DNA of 64,000 nt. Source: an uncultured Prevotella sp. GTDB lineage: Bacteria; Bacteroidota; Bacteroidia; Bacteroidales; Bacteroidaceae. Below the pieces are notes generated by a model. The model was not told the origin of the DNA, made no database searches, and saw nothing but the letters and a program-made list of their open reading frames with translations. The stretch covers positions 1 to 64,000 of the forward strand of contig CAKZVT010000023.1 of the NCBI GenBank assembly GCA_937922435.1, in the 5' to 3' direction. Positions 50,170-59,415 of this stretch are shown here, one piece after another. The position numbers and the translations under genes are program-made. Numbering within the stretch: position 1 is the stretch's first letter; each line of letters starts with the position of its first letter.

Positions 50170-52641
50170 TCAACGTACTACGAGCTTCTTGCAGACAACG
50201 CCCTTGGATGTGGCGATTTTTGCAATGAACACGCCCCTGTGGGCAACGGGAATAGACCCGCCGCCCACGTTGAGACGCTCTGAAACAAACATATTGCCAC
50301 TCAAATCGTACAGGCTTAGCACTGCTCCGGCCTGCGCATTGTCGTAAACCACGGCTCCGTCGGCCACCTTTATATTGACATCTTCATGTGTTCCTACCGA
50401 CGCGATGCCGGATGAAGAGCCGCCGTTCTCGTCGAGCACCCACGCCTCCAGTTTGTTTACGTGCGTAGTTCCGTCGGCAAACGCCTCGATGCCGTCGGCC
50501 TCGGCGTCGGTGGGGAACAGGCGCATGGAGAACGCCCATGTGTCGTTGATGAACACGTCAAGGATGGAATGGTCGATGAAAGCGTGTATTTTAAGCACCT
50601 CGCCCTTGGCTATGCTGCGCGGAAGCACGCTGCCGTACTTGCCGTCGTACACTCCGCCGTCGTTGACCCAGCGGTCAATGCCCGAAGCGTCGACCGTCAG
50701 CTTGTTCTCAAGGTACGAATAATAGAGCCTTACCTGCTTGTCGCCGTGCTTGAAGAGGTTGAAGCCGAAGTCGCCGGAACCTACCACAAACTCGCCGCAC
50801 AGCTCAACCTTGCGCCCCGAAACGGGAGCAAGCTGCTCCGTACCGGCAAGGTCGAAGTCGCTGCGTGAATACTTTTGGCCGGTGCGCATGGCCTGAAGGC
50901 CGCTGTAAGGCCGCTGCACGAGCGTGCCGTCAGAAGCCAGGCTGACCTCGCGGGGCAGGCTGTAGCAGTGGGCCCAGCCCAGCTCGTAGTTGTTGGAAGA
51001 CGGCAGCTTGTCGGGCACGATGCCCATCAGCAGCGTCTTGCCGTCGTGCTGGAAGATGGTTGGCGAGAGCAGGCCGTAGCCTTGCTTGCTGAAGCCGTCA
51101 AGCTCGAGCTTGGCAGGCTTGTCTACAGCCTGTGCCGTAGGGGTGAACGTGCCGTCGTCTTTGATGTCGCCAACCCAGTACAACACCTCTACGCCATCCT
51201 GCGTATTGAGCGGCGTTGTGGTGAAAAGCCACTTGCCGTCGATGGGAGTTATGTTTGACATCTCCCAGAACGTGCCGTGCACGGAGGTAGAAGTGCCGCT
51301 GAAGAAGGTGCGCCCGTCGTTGCTCCACGTGCGCGCCTGGGGGTCGTACTCGTGCAGGGTTGTAGTGCCGATGCCGCCCTTTGCCGAGCCTACTATTATG
51401 TATTTCTTGCCGTTGGCGGTAAAGAAATAAGGGTCGCGGAAGTCGTCTGACAGTCCATCGGGCCGCCCGTTGATGATGGGGTTGCCGTCAACCTTGCTCC
51501 AAGAGGTGAGGTTGTCGTCGTCGGGCAGCGCCATGTCGATGGTGGCCTTTGCGTTGTCGACACCGGTATAGATGATGGCCGGCTTGCCGCCGGTAAGCTC
51601 CGGGTCGGTGAACACCGCTCCCGACCAGCACCCCTTCACGTCATACGCCGCGCCGGGGGCTATGGCTATGCGGTCTTCATGCCATTTGTAGAGGTTGTCG
51701 GAATAGATGTGGCCCCAGTGGAGGCGCGCCATGTAAGGGCCGTTGGCATTCTTTTGGAAGAACACGTGATAGCGTCCGTTGGAATAAGCCATGCCGTGAC
51801 ACTCGTTGGTCCACGCCGTTGCAGGCATTCCGTGGAACGCCGGGCGCATGATGTCGGCCGCGTGGCGCGATGCAGGTATGCTCAAGTCGGCGGCGTTTTC
51901 GGCCGTAGGCTGCGCGGCCTCGGCCTGCGTCAGCACCTTATTATATATGGTAATGTCGTCGATGAGGCCGTTGAAGGTGTTGAGCAGGAACTTGTCCATC
52001 ATCCTGTTCTCACGGCTTTTGCCAATAAAAAAGTCGCCGCCGCCCACGTTGATTGGCGACATGCACTTGCTCTCGGCCACCAGCTCGCCGTTGCGGTAGA
52101 GCTTGGCAGAGCGGCCTTCGGCGTCAATTGTGGCTACGAGATGGCTCCACTCGTAACGCGGAAGCGCCAGCTTCTTGTCGCCGTCGGCGGCTGAAAGCGT
52201 CACCGCCCATCCGCCGGTGTAGCACTTGAAGCCGTACTCTCCGCTTGGCGTAAGGGTGAAGGCGAAGCCCGTATGGGCGTCATCGTCAAGGTTGCCGGCG
52301 AGCCATGTCTCGGCGTTCTCATACTCGGCAGCATTCATAATGGGGTAAGTCTCGGGTGCGCACCACAGCGATATGGAGAGCGCAGACGTACTCATGGCGG
52401 AGGTGTTGACCTGTGCCTGCACGTAAGTGGAGTATCCGTCGAGGCGCAGGGCCTTGTCTACGGCACCGTCTACATTCTCGGGCGCGAGGTTGTGGTTCAC
52501 CGCGAACGCCTGGTTTGACACGCTCTCGACTACAGTGTTGCCGTCGGCGAGGCTCATGTCGAAGTGCGCCGCCACGTCGGTCTGCGCCATTGAGGCGGAG
52601 GCGAGGGCGCACATCAGCAATATGTTTGTTGTTCGTTTCAT
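50170..52641 (-). CDS. LamG plus GH32-like surface protein with sorting-type tail
   Basis: An 823-residue secreted protein: signal peptide (ends ASMAQ), a LamG/concanavalin domain (about 20-240; LSISLWCAPETYP, FNGLIDDITIYNK), a GH32 propeller (about 265-600), a GH32C-like sandwich (about 625-750; HAFIDHSILDVFIND) and an end segment like a type-IX-secretion sorting domain (LSLYDLSGN ... GVFIAKIATSKG). Asp403 (FRDPY) and Glu460 (WEMSN) keep catalytic places, but the usual WMNDPNG reads WTNECHG, so the nucleophile Asp is Glu280. It may be a divergent enzyme or a fructan binder. Last gene of the susC operon. Confidence 0.85.
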   Translation of the reverse strand: MKRTTNILLMCALASASMAQTDVAAHFDMSLADGNTVVESVSNQAFAVNHNLAPENVDGAVDKALRLDGYSTYVQAQVNTSAMSTSALSISLWCAPETYPIMNAAEYENAETWLAGNLDDDAHTGFAFTLTPSGEYGFKCYTGGWAVTLSAADGDKKLALPRYEWSHLVATIDAEGRSAKLYRNGELVAESKCMSPINVGGGDFFIGKSRENRMMDKFLLNTFNGLIDDITIYNKVLTQAEAAQPTAENAADLSIPASRHAADIMRPAFHGMPATAWTNECHGMAYSNGRYHVFFQKNANGPYMARLHWGHIYSDNLYKWHEDRIAIAPGAAYDVKGCWSGAVFTDPELTGGKPAIIYTGVDNAKATIDMALPDDDNLTSWSKVDGNPIINGRPDGLSDDFRDPYFFTANGKKYIIVGSAKGGIGTTTLHEYDPQARTWSNDGRTFFSGTSTSVHGTFWEMSNITPIDGKWLFTTTPLNTQDGVEVLYWVGDIKDDGTFTPTAQAVDKPAKLELDGFSKQGYGLLSPTIFQHDGKTLLMGIVPDKLPSSNNYELGWAHCYSLPREVSLASDGTLVQRPYSGLQAMRTGQKYSRSDFDLAGTEQLAPVSGRKVELCGEFVVGSGDFGFNLFKHGDKQVRLYYSYLENKLTVDASGIDRWVNDGGVYDGKYGSVLPRSIAKGEVLKIHAFIDHSILDVFINDTWAFSMRLFPTDAEADGIEAFADGTTHVNKLEAWVLDENGGSSSGIASVGTHEDVNIKVADGAVVYDNAQAGAVLSLYDLSGNMFVSERLNVGGGSIPVAHRGVFIAKIATSKGVVCKKLVVR

Positions 52642-52710
52642 TACAGTTTCAGGTTAAATTCAAGTCGGCATGAATGCCTTTTGCAAATGCCTGATAATCA
52701 AGGCGTTTGC

Positions 52711-52791
52711 AAAAGGCCGTCTTTCATCGTGCAAAAGGTGGCCTTTCAGGGTGCAAAAGACGGCCTTTCGCAGGCCGAAAGGCCGTCTCTT
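52711..52791. repeat. 22-bp-period palindrome array, 4 units
   Basis: Cores at 52712, 52734, 52756 and 52778. Left flank CTGATAATCAAGGCG; right flank GCAAAACAGC. It sits between two genes of the sus operon, so it should be transcribed and could adjust expression of the distal gene. Confidence 0.92.
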
Positions 52792-52812
52792 GCAAAACAG
52801 CTGGCCGCCGCC

Positions 52813-53997
52813 TCACTGCTTGAGGTAGTCAAGGCTGTTCTTAGTGAGCAGCTCGATGTTGCTTTGATATTCGTTCACGCTGTCGTTCTGGTTCCACTCG
52901 TAGGCGTTAAGACCTATGCAGAGGACGCGTCCGAGATAGTCGCCGTCGGGGTTGAAATCAACTATTCCGGCGCAGCAATAGTCGCGCACGTGTCCCCATG
53001 TGGCCAGCACCGTAGAGTTGGTGGCCGTCTCGAAGCCCTTGATTACGTTGGGTTCGGGCGATATGTCGAGAACCGCCTGGTTGCAGTCCCACATGCAGTT
53101 GTGGTCTTCGCGCATGCCCGGGCCTTCCAGCGGATATGTGTCGCCGCCGAAGCCGGTCTGCGATTCGGGCACGGTAGCCAGTCCGTTGTAGATTGCGTGG
53201 CCCGTATGGTCGTAGCGTTCGGTCATGTCGTAGCCTACGATTGCCTGCGCCGTCCAGATGTCGGCGCCTTCTCCACCGGCTCCGTCGCTGTAAAGATTGG
53301 GCGCACGGTTCTCTGAAACGCGGCCTATTGCGGCCACAAGCTGCGTGGCGTGCTTGGTGAGGAGCAGGTTGCCTCCTGCCTTCACATAGTCGGTAAGGGC
53401 AGCAATTACGTCGTCGGCTACAAGCTCGGAGGGCAGGTTCTGCCATCCCTGGGCCATGCCAACGCGGTCAACCTGCACCCATATTTCGTTGATGTCGTCG
53501 GGATTTACGTCTACCATGTCGGCAGGAGTAAGCACAACGCCGTCAGGATAGTTGGCGCGGAACCAGTCTAAGGCGGCCTTCTCGTCGTCGTCAAGCGTCG
53601 ACTCGTCGGCCTGCGGCAGCAGGAAGCCGGGCTGTGCCTCTACTTCGCTGTCGATGCGCACCTTCACCGTCTGGCCTTCCGACGTCAGTCCGTTGTCATA
53701 GCACGCCTTAACGGTATAGAAAATGTCGGTGTTCACGGCCACGCGCTTGGCCAACCACGATGTAACCGTGCCCTCAAGCTCGGCCGCGAGAGTGCCGTCC
53801 TTGTCAATCCTTACGCCCGACAGGCCCTCGGCCTGCGGCAGTTGCCACGTCAAGGTAACGTCGCGCCCGTCAACGGTATAGGCCAAGTCGGTAACCTTTT
53901 CAGAATAAGGCGTTGACTGAATGTCCACATCCGAGCAGGCTGCCAGCGACAAGCCTACCAGCGCAACGGCCATTGTCTTTAATATGTTGAGTTTCAT
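52813..53997 (-). CDS. DUF4960 surface lipoprotein, probable fructan-binding protein
   Basis: A 394-residue lipoprotein (LVGLSLAACSDV, Cys about 21). A fibronectin-III-like domain follows (about 30-120; DLAYTVDGRDVTLTWQLPQ), then the DUF4960 domain (about 130-394; KAALDWFRANYPDGVVLTP, DYVKAGGNLLLTKHATQLV), which has a Rossmann/ThuA-like feel. DUF4960 proteins occur behind SusD in inulin and levan loci, and they are thought to bind glycan at the cell surface. The position directly after susD agrees. It shares the susC transcript. Confidence 0.87.
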   Translation of the reverse strand: MKLNILKTMAVALVGLSLAACSDVDIQSTPYSEKVTDLAYTVDGRDVTLTWQLPQAEGLSGVRIDKDGTLAAELEGTVTSWLAKRVAVNTDIFYTVKACYDNGLTSEGQTVKVRIDSEVEAQPGFLLPQADESTLDDDEKAALDWFRANYPDGVVLTPADMVDVNPDDINEIWVQVDRVGMAQGWQNLPSELVADDVIAALTDYVKAGGNLLLTKHATQLVAAIGRVSENRAPNLYSDGAGGEGADIWTAQAIVGYDMTERYDHTGHAIYNGLATVPESQTGFGGDTYPLEGPGMREDHNCMWDCNQAVLDISPEPNVIKGFETATNSTVLATWGHVRDYCCAGIVDFNPDGDYLGRVLCIGLNAYEWNQNDSVNEYQSNIELLTKNSLDYLKQ

Positions 53998-54024
53998 TGT
54001 CTTAATGTTTTAATGGTTTGTATG

Positions 54025-55737
54025 TTAATTTTGCGGCTCTTCGTACAGGTCGCCTGCGGCGTTGTCAACCTCTTCAAGCGGTACGGGGAAGTAAATGTCG
54101 TCGCTGCTCATCGACGCGCCTTCATAATATGTGCGCAGCTTCGACTCGTTCTGCATGTAGTTGTTCACCACGTCTACCACCGTGCCCCAGCGTACAAGGT
54201 CGAACCAGCGGTTGCCTTCCATTGCCAATTCGAGGCGGCGTTCCATGCGCACTGCACGGCGTGCGTAGTCCTGCGTCCAGCCTTCGGCAGGATAAGGCTC
54301 TACCACATAGTTCGCACGCATAGGGTCGAGGTCTACCGGCGAGTAAGTGCCGTCGATGCTTCTCTTGGCCTTATCGCGCACTTCATTGATGAGTGTGCGT
54401 GCCTGGTCGAGGTCTTGGTTAAGCTCGATAAGGGCTTCAGCCTTCAGCAAGAGTATGTCGGCGTAGCGGATAAGTATGAAGTTGAGAGGCGACGCGCCCC
54501 AAGGCGAGAAGGTAGTAACGTTGTTCGGGTCTTCGGGAGCTACCAGCCCCTTCTTGCCCGAGTACTCTCCGTAGAGGTCGTAAGCGCGGCACCATGCGCT
54601 CGTGTACGTATGTCCGCGGAACGGGAAGCCTATGCGGCCTACGGTGAAGTCGAGGCGCGGGTCTACGTTTCCTTCATAGTCGCTTGTCACGTTGACGCTG
54701 TTGTCAACGTCGCCCGACGTGCCCGTAAGGTAAGGCAGGCCGTTCTCGTCGGTACGGAAGGCGTTGACAAGGTTCTGGCTGCCGAGGAAGAAGTCGTCGC
54801 CCACACCGTAAAGGTTGCCCTCGCTGTACGTAGTGTTGAGGATGTTGCAGTAGTTATAGTGCGCGTGGTCGTCCGTAGCGGCGAACTGTATGGCAAGTAT
54901 TGACTCGTACTTGTTGTCGTTTTCGTACTTCGACATGTCGAGGTAGTTGGGGTAAAGCTCGTATTTCTTGCTTCCGATTACGTAGTCAGAGTACGTAATT
55001 ACATCCTGCCAGTCGGCCGAACTGTTGTTGACCGATGCCGTGAAAGCGCTCAACTTGGCCATGATTGCCGCCGCAACGTACTTGTTGAAGCGTCCTGCGT
55101 CCTCCTGACTCTCGGGCAACGCGAGGTAAGCATCGCGCAAATCCTTCTTTATGAAGTCAAAGATTTCGTCGCGGCTGTACTGGTACGGAGAGACCGAACT
55201 CGGGTCTTCAACCGTCTCGTCGAAGTAAGGTATGTTCTTGAACACGCGGATAAGGTCGAAGTAGAAGTACGCCCGGAGCGTCTTCAGCTCGGCGAGCATC
55301 GACTCCTTGCCCTCCACGCTTGTTCCAGCTATCGCCCTCATGGCCTTGTGTACACGGCTTATGGCATAGAAATTGTTGCGCCACTTGTCACGCACTGCTA
55401 CGTTGTTGCTGCGCACTACGGACATTTCAAGGTCGTGAAGCCAGCTCTCCATCGTCAGGCTTTCGCCTCCCTTGTAGGCGTCGTCGGAACGAACGTCGAA
55501 TATCCAGTTGGTTATCGGGCCGTCGAACGACTCGTTGTTGCCGAAGAAATGGCACTCAAGGCCGGCGTAAGCCGACGTGAGCAAGCCCTCGATTGACGTT
55601 GAATCGAGCTGCGCTTCGGAGAAAGAGCCTTGCGGAGCGAGGTCGAGCATGTCGTCGCATGACGAGAAGAACGCCGGGGAAACGGCTACAGCCAACCCCA
55701 ATGCGGCCTTTACTATGTTGCTTTTTATTGTTTTCAT
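54025..55737 (-). CDS. susD: SusD/RagB outer-membrane glycan-binding lipoprotein
   Basis: A 570-residue lipoprotein (signal with AFFSSCDDM, Cys about 27) that caps the SusC channel and binds oligosaccharide. The TPR-like helical SusD fold shows in LTSAYAGLECHFFGN, NNFYAISRVHKAMRAIAG and the near-C-terminal ARRAVRMERRLELAMEGNRW motif that is a hallmark of RagB/SusD. It follows susC by 25 bp and precedes the DUF4960 gene by 27 bp. Fructan specificity is inferred from the GH32 genes. Confidence 0.95.
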   Translation of the reverse strand: MKTIKSNIVKAALGLAVAVSPAFFSSCDDMLDLAPQGSFSEAQLDSTSIEGLLTSAYAGLECHFFGNNESFDGPITNWIFDVRSDDAYKGGESLTMESWLHDLEMSVVRSNNVAVRDKWRNNFYAISRVHKAMRAIAGTSVEGKESMLAELKTLRAYFYFDLIRVFKNIPYFDETVEDPSSVSPYQYSRDEIFDFIKKDLRDAYLALPESQEDAGRFNKYVAAAIMAKLSAFTASVNNSSADWQDVITYSDYVIGSKKYELYPNYLDMSKYENDNKYESILAIQFAATDDHAHYNYCNILNTTYSEGNLYGVGDDFFLGSQNLVNAFRTDENGLPYLTGTSGDVDNSVNVTSDYEGNVDPRLDFTVGRIGFPFRGHTYTSAWCRAYDLYGEYSGKKGLVAPEDPNNVTTFSPWGASPLNFILIRYADILLLKAEALIELNQDLDQARTLINEVRDKAKRSIDGTYSPVDLDPMRANYVVEPYPAEGWTQDYARRAVRMERRLELAMEGNRWFDLVRWGTVVDVVNNYMQNESKLRTYYEGASMSSDDIYFPVPLEEVDNAAGDLYEEPQN

Positions 55738-55762
55738 AATCTATGGAATGTTAGTTTCATTG

Positions 55763-58700
55763 TTAGAATTGAAGGTTTACTCCGATTGAGAACGTGCGCG
55801 AACGCGGATAAGGAGAGTTGTCAACACGCGCTCCGTAGCTGCTAAGCGGAAGCTCGGGGTCGAGACCTGAATAGCCGGTTATTGTAAACACGTTCTCCAC
55901 TTGGCCGTAAATGCTCAAGCCTTGGCAGAACTTCTTGGCGAGCTTCGACGGCAGGTCGTACTGCAACTTGATGTATTTCATCTTGAAGTAAGAGCCGTCC
56001 TCCACGAAGTATGTAGACATACGAAGCTCGTCGTTGCTGTTGGCGAGAGACAAGGCAGGGATTGACGAGTTGGGGTTCTCGGGCGACCAGGCGTTCAATA
56101 TACCAGCTCCGTGGTTGATGTTCTGAAGACCTGTGTTCATGAAATCCATCTGCTTCTTTACTATATTATAAATGTCGAAGCCGAACTCGCCGGTAAAGAA
56201 TGTGCTCAAAGTGAACTGCTTGTACTTGAAGCTGAGGTTAAGACCTATGGAGAAGTCGGGGTTCGGGTCGCCGATGATGCAGCGGTCGCTCTCGTTTATG
56301 ACACCGTCGCCGTTCAAATCCCTGTACCTTATGCGGCCAAGACCTTTGCCTTCCTGCTCTGCGTGGTTGTAAACCTCTTCCTCGGTGCGGAACAGTCCGT
56401 TGGCCACATAGCCGTAGTAGACACCCATCGGCTGGCCTTCCTGAATGCGCCAGTCGCCCGCCGAGATGTAGGTCTGGTAGTCGTTGATTTTCTCAACCTC
56501 GTTGCGGTAGAGCGAGAAGTTGAACGAGCCGTCCCACGAGAAGTCGCCGTACTGGGGGCTGTGATAGTCGGCCATAAGCTCGAAACCGTGGTTTTTCATG
56601 TTACCAGTGTTGCGGTAGACAACCGCGTTCTCACCGGCCACGGCAAGGACGGGCGGCTGTGTAAGCATGTCTTTGGTGTTCTTGATGAAGTAGTCGAGAG
56701 AAAGTCCGAACGAGCTGTTGAACATCCGCAGGTCAAGACCTATGTTGGTCTGTGTAGTTGTCTCCCACTTGAGGTCGCGGTTGCCCGACTTCGCCACAAT
56801 CACACCGCTGTTAACGCCGCTCTGCGTGCCTGCAATGTCATACGCGCCGTTGCCCGAAACGGTCCCGTAAGTGGTGTAACCGGCGTAGAAGTCGTCGATG
56901 GCGGCGTTGCCGTTCTGTCCCCAGCCGACACGGATTTTAACGTCGTTGACGATGTTGTTCTTCGGGAAAAACTTTTCCTCTGACAATCGCCATGCAGCCG
57001 AGAAGGCAGGGAACGTGCCCGAGTTCTGGCCTTTCCACAGGCGCGAGGTCTGGTCGTGGCGTATGGTTGCAGAGAAGAGGTAGCGGTCGGCGTAGTTGTA
57101 GTCGGCCTTGGCGAAGTAAGAGAACAAGGCCCATTGGTTCTTCGTGCCGCCGTTGGTCTGCTCGCCGGTACCCGCGTCGATTTGCATGAAGTCGTCGTCC
57201 TCGAACGCATAGTCGGAACGGTGGGCGGAAACGCCCTGGAAGGTGTACTTGATTGCCTCGACGCCTCCGAACACATTGATGTGGTGCTGGTCAATGTCGA
57301 GCTTGTAGTTGGCCGTGTTTGTCCACGTCCACGTGGTGCCCTCGCCGTAAGCGCGGTCAACACTGTTCTCGTCAGAGGGGTTTGTGCGGCGGTTGAGGTT
57401 CCTGTTCAGATACTGCACATGCTCGATACCGAAGTTGCTCTTGAGCGTGAGTCCCTTGACGGGATACACCTCGATGAAGCCGTTGCCGAAGATACGCCAG
57501 CTGTCGTTGCTGTTGTCGCGGCCGTTGTAGACCACCTGCGCCGGGTTGGCGAAGTCAGAGTTGCACAGTGCGAGCGGCCTTGCGAAGTTGCCGTTTACGT
57601 CATACACAGGTATTGCCGGGTGCTGGAAGATGGCCATTGCGGGCACGCCGCGGTCGGCGTTGGTGGTGAAGCCGCGGTCAAGCCAGTTGGCAACCATAAG
57701 GTTTTCGCCCACCTTTACGTATTTACCTATATTATACGTGGAGTTCAGACGTGCCGAGTAGCGGCGGTAGAAAGTATTGTCGACAAGGCCGTCCTGGTTC
57801 ACATAGTTCAAAGAGAACATCGTCGTGCCGTTCTTGCCGCTGTTGGCTACGCTGGCGGAGAGGTTGTGCGTCCATGCAGGAGAGTAGACTTCGTCCTGCC
57901 AGTCGGTGTCGGATGCCCTCACGGTATGGTCGGCATCAAGCCATTCGCCCAGCTGCGGAGTGGCTCCGCTGCCGTAGAACGGGTGCGACGGAGTGACGTT
58001 CGAGTTCTTGGCCGCCGTCCAGTAAGCCTGTCCCCACTGCTCGGCGTTGAGCATGTTGTAGGTCTTGGCCACGGTCTGAAGGCTCAAAGAGTAGTTTACG
58101 TTGATTGAAAGTTTGTCGCCCTTTCCCTGCTTCGTGGTGATGACGATTACGCCGTTGGCCGCGCGCGAACCGTAGATTGAGGCTGACGACGCGTCCTTCA
58201 GCACCTGGATTGACTCAATGTCGGCAGGGTTCAGTGAGTTAAGGTTCTCCGTCGTAGGCACTCCGTCGATGATGTACAGCGGTGAGTTGTTGGAGTTGAC
58301 CGTACTCATACCACGCACACGGATGGTTGACGAGCCGCCGCCAGGAGCCGCGTCGTCCACGATGGTGACGCCGGCCAGCTTGCCCTGCATCGACGAGAGC
58401 ATGTTAGGATTGGCCGCACTCATCGGCTCGTCCATGTCCATCACGGCCACGGCACCCGTCAGGTCGGCCCTGCGCTGCGTGGTGTAGCCCGTCACGACGA
58501 GCTCGTCCATGATGTTGTTGTCCTCGTGCAGGGTTACGACGAGCGACTGCCCGGCGTTCACGGTGGCCGTCTTGTAACCTATATAAGAGATTTTCAACTT
58601 GGCTCCTTGAGCCGTCTTCAGGCGGAAGTTTCCGTCGAAGTCGGTCACGGTGGCGTTCTTCGTGCCTTCCTCCGTAACCGAAGCTCCGATTATGGCTTCG

Positions 58701-58810
58701 CCTGCTTCGTCCTTTACAGTACCGCTCACGTCCGTCTGCTGTGCGAAAGCAGCCGAGCCGAGGGCAATGAACACTGCGCTAAGCAGTATCCGCTTCATGC
58801 TTTTCAACAT
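55763..58810 (-). CDS. susC: SusC/RagA TonB-dependent glycan transporter
   Basis: A 1015-residue outer-membrane channel. The signal peptide (ends GSAAFAQ) is followed by a carboxypeptidase-D-like domain (about 25-100; VSGTVKDEAGEAIIGASV), the MDELVVTGY segment typical of SusC, the plug (about 115-230; LYIIDGVPT, SSASIYGSRAANGVI) and a 22-strand barrel ending IGVNLQF. It imports fructo-oligosaccharides with energy from TonB. An ATG four codons downstream (58798) is an equal start candidate. First gene of the susC-susD-DUF4960-GH32 operon, with a promoter/operator at 58851-58951. Confidence 0.96.
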   Translation of the reverse strand: MLKSMKRILLSAVFIALGSAAFAQQTDVSGTVKDEAGEAIIGASVTEEGTKNATVTDFDGNFRLKTAQGAKLKISYIGYKTATVNAGQSLVVTLHEDNNIMDELVVTGYTTQRRADLTGAVAVMDMDEPMSAANPNMLSSMQGKLAGVTIVDDAAPGGGSSTIRVRGMSTVNSNNSPLYIIDGVPTTENLNSLNPADIESIQVLKDASSASIYGSRAANGVIVITTKQGKGDKLSINVNYSLSLQTVAKTYNMLNAEQWGQAYWTAAKNSNVTPSHPFYGSGATPQLGEWLDADHTVRASDTDWQDEVYSPAWTHNLSASVANSGKNGTTMFSLNYVNQDGLVDNTFYRRYSARLNSTYNIGKYVKVGENLMVANWLDRGFTTNADRGVPAMAIFQHPAIPVYDVNGNFARPLALCNSDFANPAQVVYNGRDNSNDSWRIFGNGFIEVYPVKGLTLKSNFGIEHVQYLNRNLNRRTNPSDENSVDRAYGEGTTWTWTNTANYKLDIDQHHINVFGGVEAIKYTFQGVSAHRSDYAFEDDDFMQIDAGTGEQTNGGTKNQWALFSYFAKADYNYADRYLFSATIRHDQTSRLWKGQNSGTFPAFSAAWRLSEEKFFPKNNIVNDVKIRVGWGQNGNAAIDDFYAGYTTYGTVSGNGAYDIAGTQSGVNSGVIVAKSGNRDLKWETTTQTNIGLDLRMFNSSFGLSLDYFIKNTKDMLTQPPVLAVAGENAVVYRNTGNMKNHGFELMADYHSPQYGDFSWDGSFNFSLYRNEVEKINDYQTYISAGDWRIQEGQPMGVYYGYVANGLFRTEEEVYNHAEQEGKGLGRIRYRDLNGDGVINESDRCIIGDPNPDFSIGLNLSFKYKQFTLSTFFTGEFGFDIYNIVKKQMDFMNTGLQNINHGAGILNAWSPENPNSSIPALSLANSNDELRMSTYFVEDGSYFKMKYIKLQYDLPSKLAKKFCQGLSIYGQVENVFTITGYSGLDPELPLSSYGARVDNSPYPRSRTFSIGVNLQF

Positions 58811-58850
58811 AATCTGATATTTTAACGGTTAGTAAATAAAGTTTCCACCG

Positions 58851-58951
58851 CAAAAGTATTCATTATCGTACTACGCGCGTTGCAATATCATTTCAACGCG
58901 TGTAAAAAATCGTTCATGTAACATTTTTGATACATTTTGAACGATTTTTCA
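58851..58951 (-). promoter_or_regulatory. Promoter and predicted HTCS operator of the sus operon
   Basis: A -7 box (CAAAAGTA on the plus strand, 58851-58858), exactly 20 bp, then GTTGCAA (58879-58885), TTTCAA, an A-run, CGTTCATG and after 17 bp TTTGAACG. Same module and spacing as at 50045-50143. Confidence 0.78.
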
Positions 58952-59021
58952 CACCGCCCGGCGGCCAGTCATACGCCCGTCCGTATGCCATTGACTGCCA
59001 GACAGTTACCGTCAGGCTTGC

Positions 59022-59102
59022 AAAAGGCCGTCTTTCGGCCTGCAAAAGACGGTCTTTTACACGACGAAAGGCCACCTTTTAGCGGCCAAAAGGCGGCCTT
59101 TC
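59022..59102. repeat. 22-bp-period palindrome array, 4 units
   Basis: Cores at 59023, 59045, 59067 and 59089. Left flank TTGACTGCCAGACAG; right flank GATTCATCCTCAGTTT. It lies upstream of the sus operator, in the 600-bp gap before the sensor gene, which holds no other gene. Confidence 0.9.
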
Positions 59103-59166
59103 GGATTCATCCTCAGTTTATTTGGATTGATTTTCTGTGTATCTACAACAAGCCGTCTACTATAAG

Positions 59167-59296
59167 CCAGGCGGTCGGTAACCGTCATTCCGCGCTCCGA
59201 CGCGGAATCCAGAAAACATCAAGGATGCCCAATAAAGCCTATTATATTCACTGGATTCCGCGTCGGAGCGCGGAATGACGGTTACCGACCGCCTGG
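59167..59296. mobile_element. MITE-like inverted-repeat element, third copy
   Basis: 46-bp arms at 59167-59212 and 59251-59296 are perfect inverted copies and share the GTCATTCCGCGCTCCGACGC core with the two elements around the GH36 gene. Loop about 38 bp. The outer ATGAGTT ends are not evident here. Located 3' of the sensor gene. Confidence 0.78.
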
Positions 59297-59415
59297 ATTT
59301 ATAATAGGGTATATTTGGCTAACGACATCAATCTATAGCCAATAAAAAACATATGCCCACCCAAACAACTGCGAATGAACAGCTTTTCGCAAAACATCGG
59401 TTTGTCAACGGTGCT

